64,000 nucleotides of DNA from Vandiemenella viatica (taxonomy: Eukaryota; Arthropoda; Insecta; Orthoptera; Morabidae): positions 274,165,930 through 274,229,929 of the forward strand of contig JARYHS010008074.1 in NCBI GenBank assembly GCA_031002005.1. Direction: 5' to 3'. How positions within the stretch are numbered: position 1 is the first letter of the stretch; each line of letters opens with the position of its first letter. The notes below the pieces were generated by a model, which was not told where the DNA came from, did no database searches, and worked only from the letters and a program-made list of their open reading frames with translations. The translations under genes were made by a program, and so were the position numbers. This document shows, one piece after another, positions 21,195 to 32,310 of this stretch.

Positions 21195-22030
21195 TCCTTA
21201 AATGATATCTTATTCGATGCATGTCAAATGTATTAAGGACGGATTTAAAGGGATATTTCTCTTGTCATGCCATGCAGAAATCAAGGGACGATGTTTTCCA
21301 AGGAAGAAAGCTGACTTTAAATTCCCTTTTCTCTCAGTTTCGTCATCATCAAAATCAACAGTTTTTAACTACTGGCTGGACCTGCTTTGTCCACAAGCAT
21401 TTCTATTTTCTTCTTTCTTCCCATCACCCCTCAGTCAGCACATTGATCCAGCCCTCTCCTCTCTTCCGCCCACATTCCTTTCAGCCATGGATTTATCTTG
21501 GTATTATCTGCTCTTACATTCTGTTTACATGCCCATACCACCTTAGTCTCAACTTATTCGTCATTTCCAATACGAGGTTCCCATTTTACTGAGTTTATAA
21601 TCGTTTCATTCGTTATCCTGTCCACTCGCCTAACACTTATTATGTCTCTTAGAAATTTCATATCACTTGCTCGTATCCTGTTGATGTCCGCTTCTTCATT
21701 GTCTAGGTTTCAGCACCGTATGTCAGGATACTCACATAGTATGTGCCCATACTTCTCTGTAGCACATCCATATCAGGCTTCTGATGTTTCCCAGAAATGC
21801 TTCTGCTTGCCTCCTTCTTTCGCTTACCCACCTTCGTTTCTTCCGCTTTCCTCTACAACACTTCCCAGGTATTTGAAACTATTCATCATCTTCAGCAATT
21901 CAACTACCATGACAATTGCCTTCGTTATCCTATTCTCCTTTCTGATTGTTGCCATATACTAACTTTTCTTCACATCAATTTCAGAACACATTCGGCTTTT
22001 CTTCTCAGTTTATATCACTCTTTCCTCCGC
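21195..22030 (-). pseudogene. LINE ORF2 fragment (RT thumb and C-terminus), antisense
   Basis: Read on the minus strand, 21830-21895 gives MNSFKYLGSVVEESGRNE, the FKYLGS block that follows the YADD domain in RTE/CR1-like reverse transcriptases. Near 21710-21735 LTYGAET matches the conserved LTYGaEtW block, with the tryptophan codon replaced by a stop. Later segments (RDIISVRRVDRI, then ETIINSVKWEPRI) fit the post-RT region. Multiple stops and shifts. Overlapping plus-strand frames here are artefacts. Confidence 0.65.
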
Positions 22031-24514
22031 TTGTAATTCCCCCCCCCCCCCCCGCCCTTTATGTGTGTTTCTAAAAAAATTGGGTGCCATCACATTGTAG
22101 AGTGATTAGGATTTTATGCTATTAATAGCTGCAATCCTGTTTTCTTCTTAATGAAAGGACTTAAACTTTTCCTTTTATTCATTTGATTACAAAAAATTAC
22201 CTTAGTGATCAATATCTGTTACCCAGCAGAGTTCTGTACTTTTATTCAGCTCTGTTTTCAGAGCCCTATTTGAGCTCCCTATCCACCTGGCTGCAGCTAT
22301 TTTTCGTTAAGTGCTGGCAGTAGCCCGACGCGGTTGAGCAGACACTACTTCCGTATTGCGAGGCATAACCGGAGAAAGTGCCGCTCACCTACCCTTCAGC
22401 ATCAGCAGCCTCTAGCCCGGGTCCTCTCACATCGCTCCTCCTATGCTGCGCTCGTCTACCTAACTGAATCTGTTGGTTGTGTTAGTTCTTTTATTCTCCC
22501 TCTACAACTCGTACTTGCCAAAGTTCCCCTGAATATCGATAAAATTTTGGCAAATGGCATGCAGTACGTTCGCCTGAACACAATTTCATACCTCTATGTC
22601 CTGTAAAGTACATTAATTTTTGTTCCGTTAATACACTTATAAATAGTTCTCACTTTTCATAGCAAAAATAAATAAAATAGAAAACCAAGGCAGTGTTGAT
22701 TAAATTTAACTAATTCGTTGAATAATTACACCCATTATGCCTTATTGTAAAATTAGTTTCATTACTATTATTCATCAAAGCTGTATTCAATGCGCAAAAG
22801 GAAAAAAATGATTTTTGGCCGGGTTCCACTTTCACTCACACTAAATAAAAAATAGTATACTGCTTCACGACAGCAATTCAAATTGACTGGCCTGCGGAAA
22901 TATTATTCACGTTAATTATCACAGTTTCATTCAGCTTCTTTAGTTGGATCAACATTTCTGTATATCCTCACTTCCTGCCATCACTCACAAATATCTTGAT
23001 ATTATGCTGCACATTCAGTTCATCATACTTATGCCCTCTGCAGCCAATGTGCCCATTCCGTTCTCTTGGTTCACGGTCCGAAAATCAACTCAACACTCGC
23101 CATCTTGGCTTGGTGGTTCCACAACAACCACACCCTCAATCTATAGGCCAGGAATGTTACGGCAGTGCCAAAAGAACCAAATGTTAGATACGCTCTTACA
23201 CTGAGCAGGGACCCTCTGATTCTTCACAAAATAATGCCTACTGTTTAACTAATACTAGACATATAAACAAATACGAGTACATAGATACTAAACAGACTTC
23301 AGGTATTTACCTCACAAGGAGAACGATAAGGGTATTATTGGTGGAAGAATGACCTCGAGTGAGCCGAAGAAGAAAGGAGTGCTGGTGAAAAACACTCAGG
23401 AAATAGAAGAAAATTACGTATGTAATCGCAACGTATACACATCTGGCACTGGAAGAAGTAAACCGTTACAATATAGAAAAAAACACATCAATTTGAGAGT
23501 GTTTATAGTTATCTGAAGATATTTCTCCAGTTTGTTTCGTGGAGTGCGAAATTACTGTTGATGAAACGTTCAGATACTGCTTCTTGTAAATGAGATATTA
23601 ATACTTAATTAGAGAAGTGTATAAAGTCTATGTATAGAACTTCTGATCAATTAAATATCGACCCAAAGAGTCTTAGTATTTTTTCGAGCTTTATAAACTT
23701 TCTAAAACCATTAATATAGCGCACAGCAATTGACAGAATCGAAGCTTGAACTTTGAGGAGGCCACAAAGAGGAAAATTGAATGATTTAAAGTGTCCAGTT
23801 TTAAATTGGCGTATGAAATAACAAATACATTTTTTTATGGAAAAGGCGAATAAACAAAGAAGTTTATGAACTAATCTTATTAATGTCAAAAACAAGGTGG
23901 CTCGTATCTTGAGCAATGTCACATTGATCCCGGAGTTAACAAAAAGTCTAGTTCAAGAAAACCAACGAAGAGGAAGAAAAAGATAAAAATATTGATTATA
24001 ATTTGTTTTAAAATGGCATTTAGCTACGAGGTCACACAGCCTATTCGACATCTGTATAAGTTTTTGCATCGATTATTGCATCGCTTTGTTTTTTAATCCT
24101 GTGTTTAATACGATCCTAATACTTAAATAAAATCACCAAAACCCTGTGTCGGACTCTAAACCGGGTTGGCGACAGAAATGCTTGTATTTGAAATAGGTAA
24201 TTAAGAACGTTCCTTACAGTACGTATCTAGATGTGGGAGGAGTTGAAACTGATGCTGTAATGATAAGTGAATCTAATGCCTTCCGTCCAATAGGAAGTGC
24301 TGCCGCATTCTGCTCCTCCAAACATTCAGCTGAAGATCTCCAGATGGCTAGTTTTTCGTGTTCATTCTATTTGATGTATGTAGTACGTTACTGTCTTTGA
24401 TTCAACACCGCTGCGAGGGATCTTTTTTAATCTCGTCTCTTGTCTGTTTCGTTTCACAGTGTTTCAATGCAGCGACTTCCTTTTTTTATTGTTTCGGTCT
24501 TTACATGTCATCGT
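22031..24514. other. Unassigned region
   Basis: A poly-C tract lies at about 22037-22056. A GC-richer patch (22320-22480) holds a short plus frame with no recognisable domain. 22920-23200 has two overlapping plus frames of equally unrecognised content. The rest is AT-rich. Confidence 0.45.
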
Positions 24515-24695
24515 CGTCATCACAGGCGGGATAGGATTGAGCGCAAGAAAAGGAAAGGAATTCGGCCATGGCCTCTTCGAGGGCACCATCCCCGCATTCG
24601 CCTGGAGTGATTTTAGGAGTCCGTGTAAAACCAAACTCTGGATTGCTGGACAGGGATTTGAACCCGCCCTCGTTACCGCTCACACACCCGGCTCA
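24515..24695 (-). repeat. SINE-A, diverged copy
   Basis: Antisense copy. GGAATTCGGCCATGGCC (24558-24576) and GCATTCGCCTGGAGTGATTT are preserved. The B-box-like GATTTGAACCC lies near 24652 and the tRNA-like head ends around 24695. The tail type cannot be assigned. Confidence 0.8.
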
Positions 24696-24989
24696 GTTTC
24701 TTTGAAATAGAAAATTAATCGTCACAAGCTTCGTCTGCTGGTAGTTCTTCTGTTAAAACTACAGTCAGACATCTGACATGTTATAAACTGACATAATGCT
24801 TTCAGAAATTCTTATATAAATGAATTCGCCCAATTCACATGAAAATGATAGAAATAAAATGATTTCGCATAAGGTATTATCAAAACTGTAAATTGGCGGT
24901 TTTAACTGATAGTAACAAACTTCGCAAACATAAATGGTAGTTCATATTCCACGTCATTAGATTGGATAAAAATATTCCACGAATCTGAG

Positions 24990-25850
24990 CGTGGATTGTT
25001 AGAAGTCTGAATAGGGCAGGTAATATAGAAACTTTAAAAAGAGAGATGGAACGACTTAAGTTAGATGTCGTTGGAGTTAGTGATATTAAGTAGAAGTACG
25101 CAGAGGATTTCTTGTCTGGGGAATGAAAAAGCTCTCCGTAGAGCTACTGGTGCAGGATTTGTAATGAACTATAGAGTAGGGAGACGGGTGAGTTATTATG
25201 AACGGTTCAGTGACAGGCTTATTTTGCTGAGGATAGAAATTAAACCCACTCCAACCACATTAGTACAAGTGGAAGATGATGAAGAAATGGATAAAGTATA
25301 GTATGAAATTGAAGAATTAATCCAATATGTGAAGGAGGAGGAAAATCTAATAATCATGGGTGAATGGAATGCGGTAGTGGGAGAAGGAAAAGAGGGGAAT
25401 ACTGTAGGAAGTTTTGATCTCGGAAGAAGAAATGAGCGAGGAAGCAGGTTATATATATATATATATATATATTTAAAAAAAAAAAAACATCGATGCAAAC
25501 ACATTATTTTAGACCCATGCATGATGGATACACCCCTGGCATCGTCCAGAGGATACAGATAGTTACCAGTTAGATTATACCATGGTCAAACAGAGATTCA
25601 GGAATCAGGTTCTAGACTGTAAAACATATCCGAAAGCGGACATCGACGTTGAGAACAATCTGATACCTAGTTATGAAGTGCAGGCTGAAATTCAAAAGAA
25701 TAAAGAAGCAATACGAACAGAACAGACTGAAAGTGTACAAATTGAAACAATGTAATACGAGAGAAAAAATTTTAGAGATGGAAGACGTCGATCTGAGAAG
25801 TAACTCTTAAAGGAGCTCAACTGAGGACGAAAGGAATGCGTTGAAGAGAG
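24990..25850 (+). pseudogene. RTE-like LINE, endonuclease part (5' of copia insertion)
   Basis: Encodes the apurinic/apyrimidinic-type endonuclease of a non-LTR retrotransposon. It starts with VRSLNRAGNIETLKREMERL and LDVVGVSDIK, where the usual sExRW has a stop. Then come ERFSDRLILLRIEIKP and a long MGEWNAVVGEGKEGNTVGSF / LGRRNERGSRL block, the GDFNA..G motif with D changed to E. A (TA)n-A(n) tract (25449-25488) breaks the frame. Beyond it MVKQRFRNQVLDCKTYPKAD precedes the SDHN motif, which reads VENN here, so the catalytic histidine is lost. Closest to the RTE/BovB-like group by these blocks. Confidence 0.8.
25846..25850. repeat. Target-site duplication GAGAG (left, copia)
   Basis: Identical to 30440-30444; the two copies bracket the copia element exactly. 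5 bp is the usual Ty1/copia integrase stagger. Confidence 0.9.
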
Positions 25851-26045
25851 TTTTAATATTAGGAATAATACTCGTTTTATATTTAGTAACCACTTTTATT
25901 ACAGAAATTAAATCAACTTTTGCTTACACATCTTTTGTCTTCTTGCTGTCAACCATAGTATATAGAGCAAAGAGTATACAAACGAATGAATGCATAGATA
26001 ATATATTCCTACAGAGTTGCCAATATAAATGTATAATTACCAGCA
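25851..26045 (-). repeat. Copia 3' LTR
   Basis: 195 bp. In element orientation it begins TGCTGGTAATTATAC and ends ...AATATTAAAA. About 97 percent identical to the other LTR (30244-30439), with roughly six differences. A purine-rich run (AAGGAGGCG in element sense) immediately precedes it and serves as polypurine tract. Confidence 0.92.
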
Positions 26046-26171
26046 CGCCTCCTTACATTTATATTGCAATCTATAGGTAACAAAAGTAATCCGAATCTTA
26101 AAATTATATTAAAGAGACAGGTTCATAAAACTTGATAGTTTCATATAGACAACTTACTAATATACTATTCT

Positions 26172-26705
26172 CTAATTTTTAATGTTTAAGGATTCTCTGA
26201 ATTTAAGAAATTTGACACTTCCCAAAGCTTTAGTTAATACATCTGCAATATTATTTTCAGACTCTATTTTAATAACATCAATAAACTTTTCTTTGACATT
26301 TTCATGAATATAATGGTATTGGACCTCAATGTGTTTAGAGTTCTTAGTAAAATTTCCATATTTAGCTATTGCTACAGCGCCTGAATTATCTTCATACCTT
26401 TTTACTGGTTTACAAATTTTAATAAATACATCATTAATTAGGCTTCTTAGGAAATTGATTTCAGTTACTGCTTCTGACAGGGCAATATATTCTGCAAAGG
26501 TAGAAGATTTTGTCACACAGTTTTGTTTTTTAGATTTCCACAAGATAACATTTCCATACAATCTAATTACATATCCGGTAGTAGATTGTCGGTCTAACAC
26601 ATCTCCTGCCCAATCAGAATCAACATAGCAATCCAATATATCAGCATCGTAGTTTTTATAATATTTTAGTTTTAATGTCTTAGTCAAAAACAAATATTTC
26701 AACAC
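26172..26705 (-). pseudogene. Copia RNase H domain
   Basis: 177-codon frame. Recognisable blocks in order: CYVDSDWAGDVLDRQSTTGY, NVILWKSKKQNCVTKSSTFA / EYIALSEA (first Glu of the AEY motif kept as FAEY), YEDNSGAVAIAK, SKHIEVQYHYIHE, then NIADVLTKALG near the end. In copia this domain degrades the RNA template and ends the polyprotein. It is in a different frame from the RT, so it cannot be made as one product. The intact length suggests little decay here. Confidence 0.93.
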
Positions 26706-26763
26706 CCTAAGAACATACTTAAAATGTGTCTCATTACAACAGTTTTGAAAACGACTTAATAGT

Positions 26764-27765
26764 TTACAGAGAATGATATATCTGGTCTAGTACCATAACT
26801 AACATACTTCTATACTTGATGTCTTCATTTAATTCATATTTTTCTAATTTCAAATTTATTTCCATAGGTGTTTTGTATAATTTAGCATTTTCAATATTAT
26901 AGCGTTTTGCTAAAGATTCAATGTAACGTTCCTGACTCAGAGTTAAAATGTTATTTTGTTCATAGTTATACTCAATGTCTATACCAATGTAATTTTTTAC
27001 TATACCTAAATTTTTCATTTTGAATTTATCTGAAAGCTTGTTTTTAATATTGTTAATAACATTTTGGTCTCTGCAGCAAATCAACAAATCATCAACAAAT
27101 AACAAAATATAAACAGTTACATCTTCTTCTTTTTTTAAATATAAACAGTTAATCATATTTGCATCGTTCAAACTCTAGTTCAGTCAAAAAATGTTGAAAC
27201 ATTCATACCATGCGCGTGGGCTCTCTTTTAGGCCATACAAAGATTTGTTTAGCTTACAAACTTTATCAGAGCCATCTTCATAACCTGTTGGCTGCTTTAC
27301 ATAAACTTCTGACAAAACTTTACTATTTAGAAATGCAGTCTCTACATCCATTTGATGGATTTCCATAGAATTTTGACAACAATATGACAATAAAAGCTTT
27401 AAGGTTGGCATTTTTGCTACAGGAGAATAAGTATCATCTACACAGTCAGTTTGTTGAAAACCTCTAACTGCTAATCGGACTTTATACTCACTTTCACTCT
27501 TCTTTTTGTATACCCATTTCACATCAATCACCTTTTTGTCCTTGGTTGGCTTGTCAACGAGTGTCCATGTATTGTTTTTCACTAGGCTGTTCATCTCATG
27601 GTCCATGGCTGCCTTCCATTCATTAGCATCATCGCAGTTCACCGCCTCCTGAAAGTTCTCTGGTGTCATAGCATCACAGTAGTTTACACTGATACAATAA
27701 TAGCCAAACTCATCAGCAAATTGCATTGGAGGTTTAACTTGTCTTTTTGATTTCTTTCTGTCCAT
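26764..27765 (-). pseudogene. Copia reverse transcriptase
   Basis: Two same-frame segments (27184-27765 and 26764-27171) separated by a stop. Blocks: NEWKAAMDHEMNSLVKNNTW, DVKWVYKKK, MDVETAFLNS (first catalytic Asp), YVKQPTGYE, KSLYGLKESPRAWYE, then VYILLFVDDLLIC with the catalytic Asp pair in the FVDD form normal for copia. It then continues through GIDIEYN and LSQERYIESLAKRYNIENAK. The stop lies between the palm blocks, so no full enzyme can be translated. Confidence 0.93.
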
Positions 27766-27947
27766 GTCTTCATCAATTATACATCATTGTTACTGTTTGG
27801 TGTATCTGTATCATTTCCTCCCACACATTCTGGATTATCCTTTTCAATTTCTTTTTTCCTCTTCCAAATTTTCCTTTTTAATTCCTTTTCCTTCTTCCAA
27901 ATTTTCATCTCTCTCATCTTGAAATCCACACAATGTCACGTCTTCTT

Positions 27948-28809
27948 CTACAATATCACAATGTCTGCTACTATTACTTTGTTGTTAATTAATACTCTAT
28001 ATCCAGTGTCTGTATAGCCAAGTAAAATTCCAGTTTCTGCTTTCTTGTCCCATTTAGATTTTCTTCTCTCTTCTGGTATTCGTACAAAGACTCTACTGCC
28101 ATACATTTTCAGATACTTCATTGTAGGCTTCCTTTTGAAAAATATTTCATACGGACTTTTCTTTTCAATAGTATTGTTCAAGGTTCTATTTTTGAGGTAG
28201 GCAGCTGTTTTAATTATTTCTGGCCAATATTTTCTTCCAACTTTAGTTTCTGATAAGAGACATCTTGCCATATCCATTAGAGACCGGTTATAACCTCTCT
28301 GCAGTTCCATTTAATTCGTGAACATATGCTGGACAAGGTTTTATAACGATTCCTTTCTCTCTTGCAAACTGAAAAACTCTTGAATTTATATATTCGGTGC
28401 CATTGTCACAACGTAATTCTTTTGTTGTCTTATCAGTGAGGTTTTGTACTTCATTAACATATTGCACTAAGCAATCATATACTTCATCTTTTGTCCGGAT
28501 ACAATAGACTTTAACCAGTTTGCTGTAGTCATCTATAAAACTTAAAAAGTATTTTTCACCATGGTCACCTACTGTTTGATGAGGACCATTCAAATCTGTA
28601 TGAACTATTTGTAGTATATCATCTGCTTTTCTTCTGTTATTATGAAAAGGTAAGTTATGCATTTTATTTTCTATGCATGTCACACACCTAAAATATTCTT
28701 GTTCAGTCTCTTTAGGCAATCCTTCCAATGTTTCATTCTTGCACATCATTTCTAAATTATTGAAGTTTACATGTCCCAGCGTACGGTGTAATTTCTCTTT
28801 CACAGTCAT
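27948..28809 (-). pseudogene. Copia integrase
   Basis: The N-terminal zinc region is HRTLGHVNF followed by CVTCIENK (HHCC). The catalytic core shows HTDLNGP, then RCDNGTEY, then HELNGTAER, the three acidic residues of the DDE triad with spacing typical of retroelement integrases. A frameshift near 28300 separates the core from the downstream part (27948-28310), which carries the copia-specific GKxW-like WPEIIKTAAYLKNR and KMYGSRVFVRIPEERR blocks. It would catalyse insertion of the cDNA; the 5-bp duplication here records that activity in a past intact source. Confidence 0.92.
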
Positions 28810-29002
28810 TTTACTTTAACTTAAATTTGCTTCCAAGGTATTTTCATTCACACTAGCTTCTCATCTTATATAATCTTTCATCTTTAATTGCAACCCCTAT
28901 CACCTTTCTATATGGGTTATATATTTTGCCGATCTCCCCTTTGACACAATTGAGTTTTTGTCTGTAATTCTTGAGTAACTTAATAAGTTCGCTTTCATTT
29001 CT

Positions 29003-29665
29003 TTAACATAGAACACATTTTTCAACATCACTTCTGATTTTTTTCCATAAACCATAAAATTTATCCTTTATATTTCCAATCTTTTCAGCTTGTAGTATTC
29101 TACCATCACCAATTTTGACTTTTACAGGTTTCTTTAATGTCTCACAAGATTCAAAGTATTCATCCGTGTTAATAATATGGTCTGTACAGCCGCTGTCAAG
29201 TAACCATTCTATTTCTCCTTTTTTTGTCTCATTTTTTTCATTTGTTGTTGTATTATTTGCGATAGTTGTATGAAAACTATTCCGATATTGCTCATGATGA
29301 TCATTTCTGGGTCGCTCATTATTATAATGTCCTCGTCCATGAAAGTTTCTTGCATTATATGTACCTCGTCCTCTACTGACGGAATATCCACGTCCTCTAC
29401 TTCCAAAATATCCGCGACCTCTATTCATAGAATATCCACGACCTCGACCTCTTTGTGTATATTCAGTACGAGTACGACATTCTTTTTGAAACTGACCTGG
29501 TTTAAAACAGTTTGTGTGTGACGCTGATGATGTCTTAGTTTCTGCTCGAAAAGCAGTAGAGCTGTCACGTGATGTCTCATTTGATTCTTCTTCGGTCCTT
29601 TTCAATTTTATTTTACTTTTCAAATAATCTACTGTTCTATCCTTTTCAGGGAGCACGTCAATCAA
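29003..29665 (-). pseudogene. Copia gag C-terminus, zinc knuckle remnant and protease
   Basis: 220-codon frame. A charged N-terminal part is followed by a damaged CCHC knuckle (CFKPGQFQKEC, missing one cysteine and the histidine). An arginine-glycine-rich repeat region comes next (RGRGYSMNRGRGYFGSRGRG and on), probably nucleic-acid binding. The aspartic protease motif is WLLDSGCTDHI, with the catalytic DSG. The RG-rich array is larger than usual for insect copia elements. The frame ends near 29003 after a KIGDGR...-type segment. Confidence 0.88.
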
Positions 29666-29678
29666 GTCCCCAATATGA

Positions 29679-30231
29679 CTATAATTCTGCGGCCAAAGAT
29701 TTCAGCATATAATTCAGTTTTTCTTGTTCTGATATTACCGCCCCGGCTTGTTTCAGTTCGTTTACACACTTTTCAAAGTCGTCGAAGAACAAAGACACTT
29801 CTGCGTAATTTTTCAATTTGACATTTTCGAGGTTATGTCGGCATACAATTTGCAAAGCCGTCGACTTTTTCAGATACATTTCATCAAACTTTTGAATGAT
29901 TTCGTAGGCCGTCTCTAATTCACTTATGTAGGGCCTATTCCAATTGTCTGTTCATTATTGCGCTGCAAATATAGTTGGTAGCTTGAATATCACGATCGTC
30001 CCATGTGGCATCGTAAGCAGATGTTTTAGGTCGCATTACTACATCTTTACACTTTTTGAATTGTAGGAACTTGAGAATACGTATTTTCCAATTGCTATAG
30101 TCTGAACCATCGAAAATTGGAATGTTAATATCACTATTTTTCGCCGCCATTTTCATGTAGATGATCTTTTTATATTTTTCTTGTTTGCACACAAAAATCC
30201 TTGTTTTCACTTTAGTCCTTTTAATAACCAC
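29679..30231 (-). pseudogene. Copia gag, N-terminal half in two frames
   Basis: The frame 29935-30231 contains the likely gag start (MAAKNSDINIPIFDGSDYSN then WKIRILKFLQFKKC), a pattern typical of copia gag (fdG.nY..W...m...L). It ends at a stop. The next segment, 29679-29879, continues in another frame (CVNELKQAGAVISEQEKLNY then MLKSLAAEL). These form the capsid part. The true start is probably the internal Met near 30150, downstream of the PBS; codons before it overlap the leader. Confidence 0.85.
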
Positions 30232-30243
30232 GCTCTGCTACCA
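30221..30243 (-). promoter_or_regulatory. Copia primer-binding site
   Basis: In element sense TGGTAGCAGAGCGTGG directly abuts the 5' LTR. It is complementary to the acceptor end of eukaryotic initiator methionine tRNA, which would prime minus-strand synthesis. Confidence 0.85.
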
Positions 30244-30439
30244 TTTTAATATTAAGAATAATACTCGTTTTATATTTAGTAACCACTTTTATTAAAGAAA
30301 TTAAATCAACTTTTGCTTACACATCTTTTGTCTTCTTGCTGTCAACCATAGTATAAAAGAGCATAGAGTATACAAACGAATGAATGCATAGATAATATAT
30401 TCCTACAGAGTTGCCAATATAAATGTATAATTACCAACA
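30244..30439 (-). repeat. Copia 5' LTR
   Basis: 196 bp, beginning TGTTGGTAATTATAC in element sense; the partner of 25851-26045. Carries the promoter of the element by analogy with other LTRs. The flanking duplication GAGAG is at 30440-30444. Confidence 0.92.
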
Positions 30440-30444
30440 GAGAG

Positions 30445-32310
30445 AAATAATCAAAGCTGGTAAAGAAATATTAGACCATAGGGAGCAATCCGCCCGGATC
30501 GCAGAAGAATTTTGGAGTTGATGGATCAGAGGAGTTGTCACAAAAATGCTGAGAATGAAGCAGGAAGAGACCGATACCGACAATCTAGAAATCAAATAAA
30601 CAGGACATAAAAAAAAGCGAAATTAGAATGAATGCAAGAAAAGTGTGAAGAAGTGGAAAAGGGAATGGTAAAGCTAAAGTTGATGTGACCTATAGGAAAA
30701 TAAAACAGAATTTTGGAGAAATGAAGAAAACATGTATAAACATTAAAGCTGCTGATGGGAAACCTCTTCTAAGCTCAGACGATAGAGCTAACCGATGGAA
30801 GGAATACATTGAGAAACTGTATGATGGGAATGACTTGACTAACAACATAATAGAAAAGGAAGGCGATGTCAATATTGATTACTTAGGAGATCTTGTTTTG
30901 AGGACAGAATTTGATCGAACTTAGAATGATTTGAAATAAAACAAGGTAGTTGGAATTGAAATTCTTGCATGACTTCTGAAATCTCTAGTAGAAGAAGGAA
31001 TGCATAGATTATTCAAACTGATATCAAAAAGTTATGAAACAGGAGAGATTCCAGCTGATTTTAATAAAAGTATCATATTCACACTTCCGAAAAAAACACA
31101 AGCAGACAAATGTGAGAATTATCGCACTATAAGTCTAACATCACATGTTTCAAAATTACTGACCAGAAAAATATACAGAAGAATGGAAAGGGTAGTAGAA
31201 GAGACAGTAACTGAAAATGCGTTTAGGAAAATCCGCGGTACAAGAGAAGTGACTCTGTCCTTACGATTAATACTTGTAGGCCGGGTAAAAAAACGAAAAA
31301 TACTTTTTGGCACGCGTTGATTTATAAAAAGCTTTTGACTATGTTAGGTGAAACAAAATGTTCAAACTTTTAAAGAAGTCAGGTTTAAAATACCGACATA
31401 GAAGAGAATAATATGTATAAGAATGAAGTGCTAAAAGTAGATAATCATGGGAGACATACATCAGTTGAAAGGGGTGTGTGACGCGGTTATAGTCTATTCC
31501 AATTAATTTTCAACTTGAACGTAAAGGAGGCAAAAAAGGAAGTTAAAGAAAAATTTGAATGTGCCGTAAGTGTTCAAGGAGAAAAAAATCATTATGCTAC
31601 AATCTGATGACATTGTCTTGTTAGGAGAACTGTCTGAGGAAATTGAGAAATTTCTGAATGACATGAACAAAATATTGTAAGAAGATTTCTGGCTAAATAA
31701 AAACCAAAGGAAGAAAAAATTATGAAATTTAGCAGAAATGATAGGAATCACAGTAGATTAAATATAAAAATAGGATCCGATGCGATAGGAGAAGTAAGTG
31801 GATTCTGCCACTTGGGAAGTAAAATGATGTTAACTGTTCGTGCTTGGTCACCAAAAGTTGAACGAAGTGATTCGACGCATTTTTGCTGAGTTAGGCCTTT
31901 ACTAAAGTCGTAAAAAATCATCCAGCGAAAACCTTCACTTTAAATTTCTATTTTTCCCAACACGCTCACTGCAGTCAAACTGCCTGGCTACCGCTGTTTT
32001 AACAACGAAAGACAAACTTTACAACAATATAAATGTCACATCTCAATAGTGCCATTTAGTGGTCGTTTGTAAAAACTTAAAAGGTGACCCTCCTATTTTA
32101 AGACACGCGAGGTTGGTTAATTTCTTATTGGAGGGAATAGTCAAAGGAAAGAATTGTAGGTGAAGATGGAGAGTAGAATAAATGAAGCAGATAACTGAGG
32201 ATGTTGGTTGTAAATGATATGTTGATATGAAGAGGTTAGCACAAGGTAGGAAGGGATGGAGGATTGCATCAAACCAGTTGAGAGACTGATGACAGCAAAA
32301 AAAAAAAAAA
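30445..32310 (+). pseudogene. RTE-like LINE, RT part and 3' end (downstream of copia)
   Basis: Continuation of the LINE at 24990-25850. Before RT: TYRKIKQNFGEMKKTCINIK, then LSSDDRANRWKEYIEKLYDG (30685-30840). RT blocks: KSYETGEIPADFNKSIIFTL / PKKTQADKCENYRTISLTSH (31030-31145), then ENAFRKIRGT near 31215. The catalytic pair lies in LQSDDIVLLGE (31600-31630), where the usual FADD has changed first residues but keeps both Asp. FSRNDRNHSRLNIKIGSD and GFCHLGSKM follow. The sequence ends with GAGAGACTGATGACAGC and poly-A (32297-32310). Many stops and shifts. The stretch 31830-32100 does not fit the LINE coding pattern and may be foreign. Confidence 0.82.

Larger units (their letters stand above)
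25851..30439 (-). mobile_element. Ty1/copia LTR retrotransposon, 4.6 kb, defective
   Basis: Complete LTR-to-LTR element on the minus strand, inserted into the RTE-like LINE with a 5-bp duplication. Domain order is gag, zinc knuckle, protease, integrase, reverse transcriptase, RNase H; integrase before RT is diagnostic of Ty1/copia. The primer-binding site just inside the 5' LTR reads TGGTAGCAGAGCGTGG in element sense, complementary to the 3' end of initiator-Met tRNA. The reading frame changes between gag segments, within integrase (about 28300) and between RT and RNase H, and a stop splits RT (27184). The LTRs are nearly identical, so insertion was fairly recent. Such elements are retrotransposons without an envelope gene. 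Confidence 0.95.

Noticed and set aside
21202..21962. Four overlapping plus-strand frames of 79-154 codons
   Set aside because: They are the antisense of LINE reverse-transcriptase blocks (FKYLGS, LTYGAET) on the minus strand.
26329..26628. Plus-strand 99-codon frame
   Set aside because: Antisense of the copia RNase H domain.
29270..29521. Serine/threonine/isoleucine-rich plus-strand frame
   Set aside because: Antisense of the copia RG-rich gag region.
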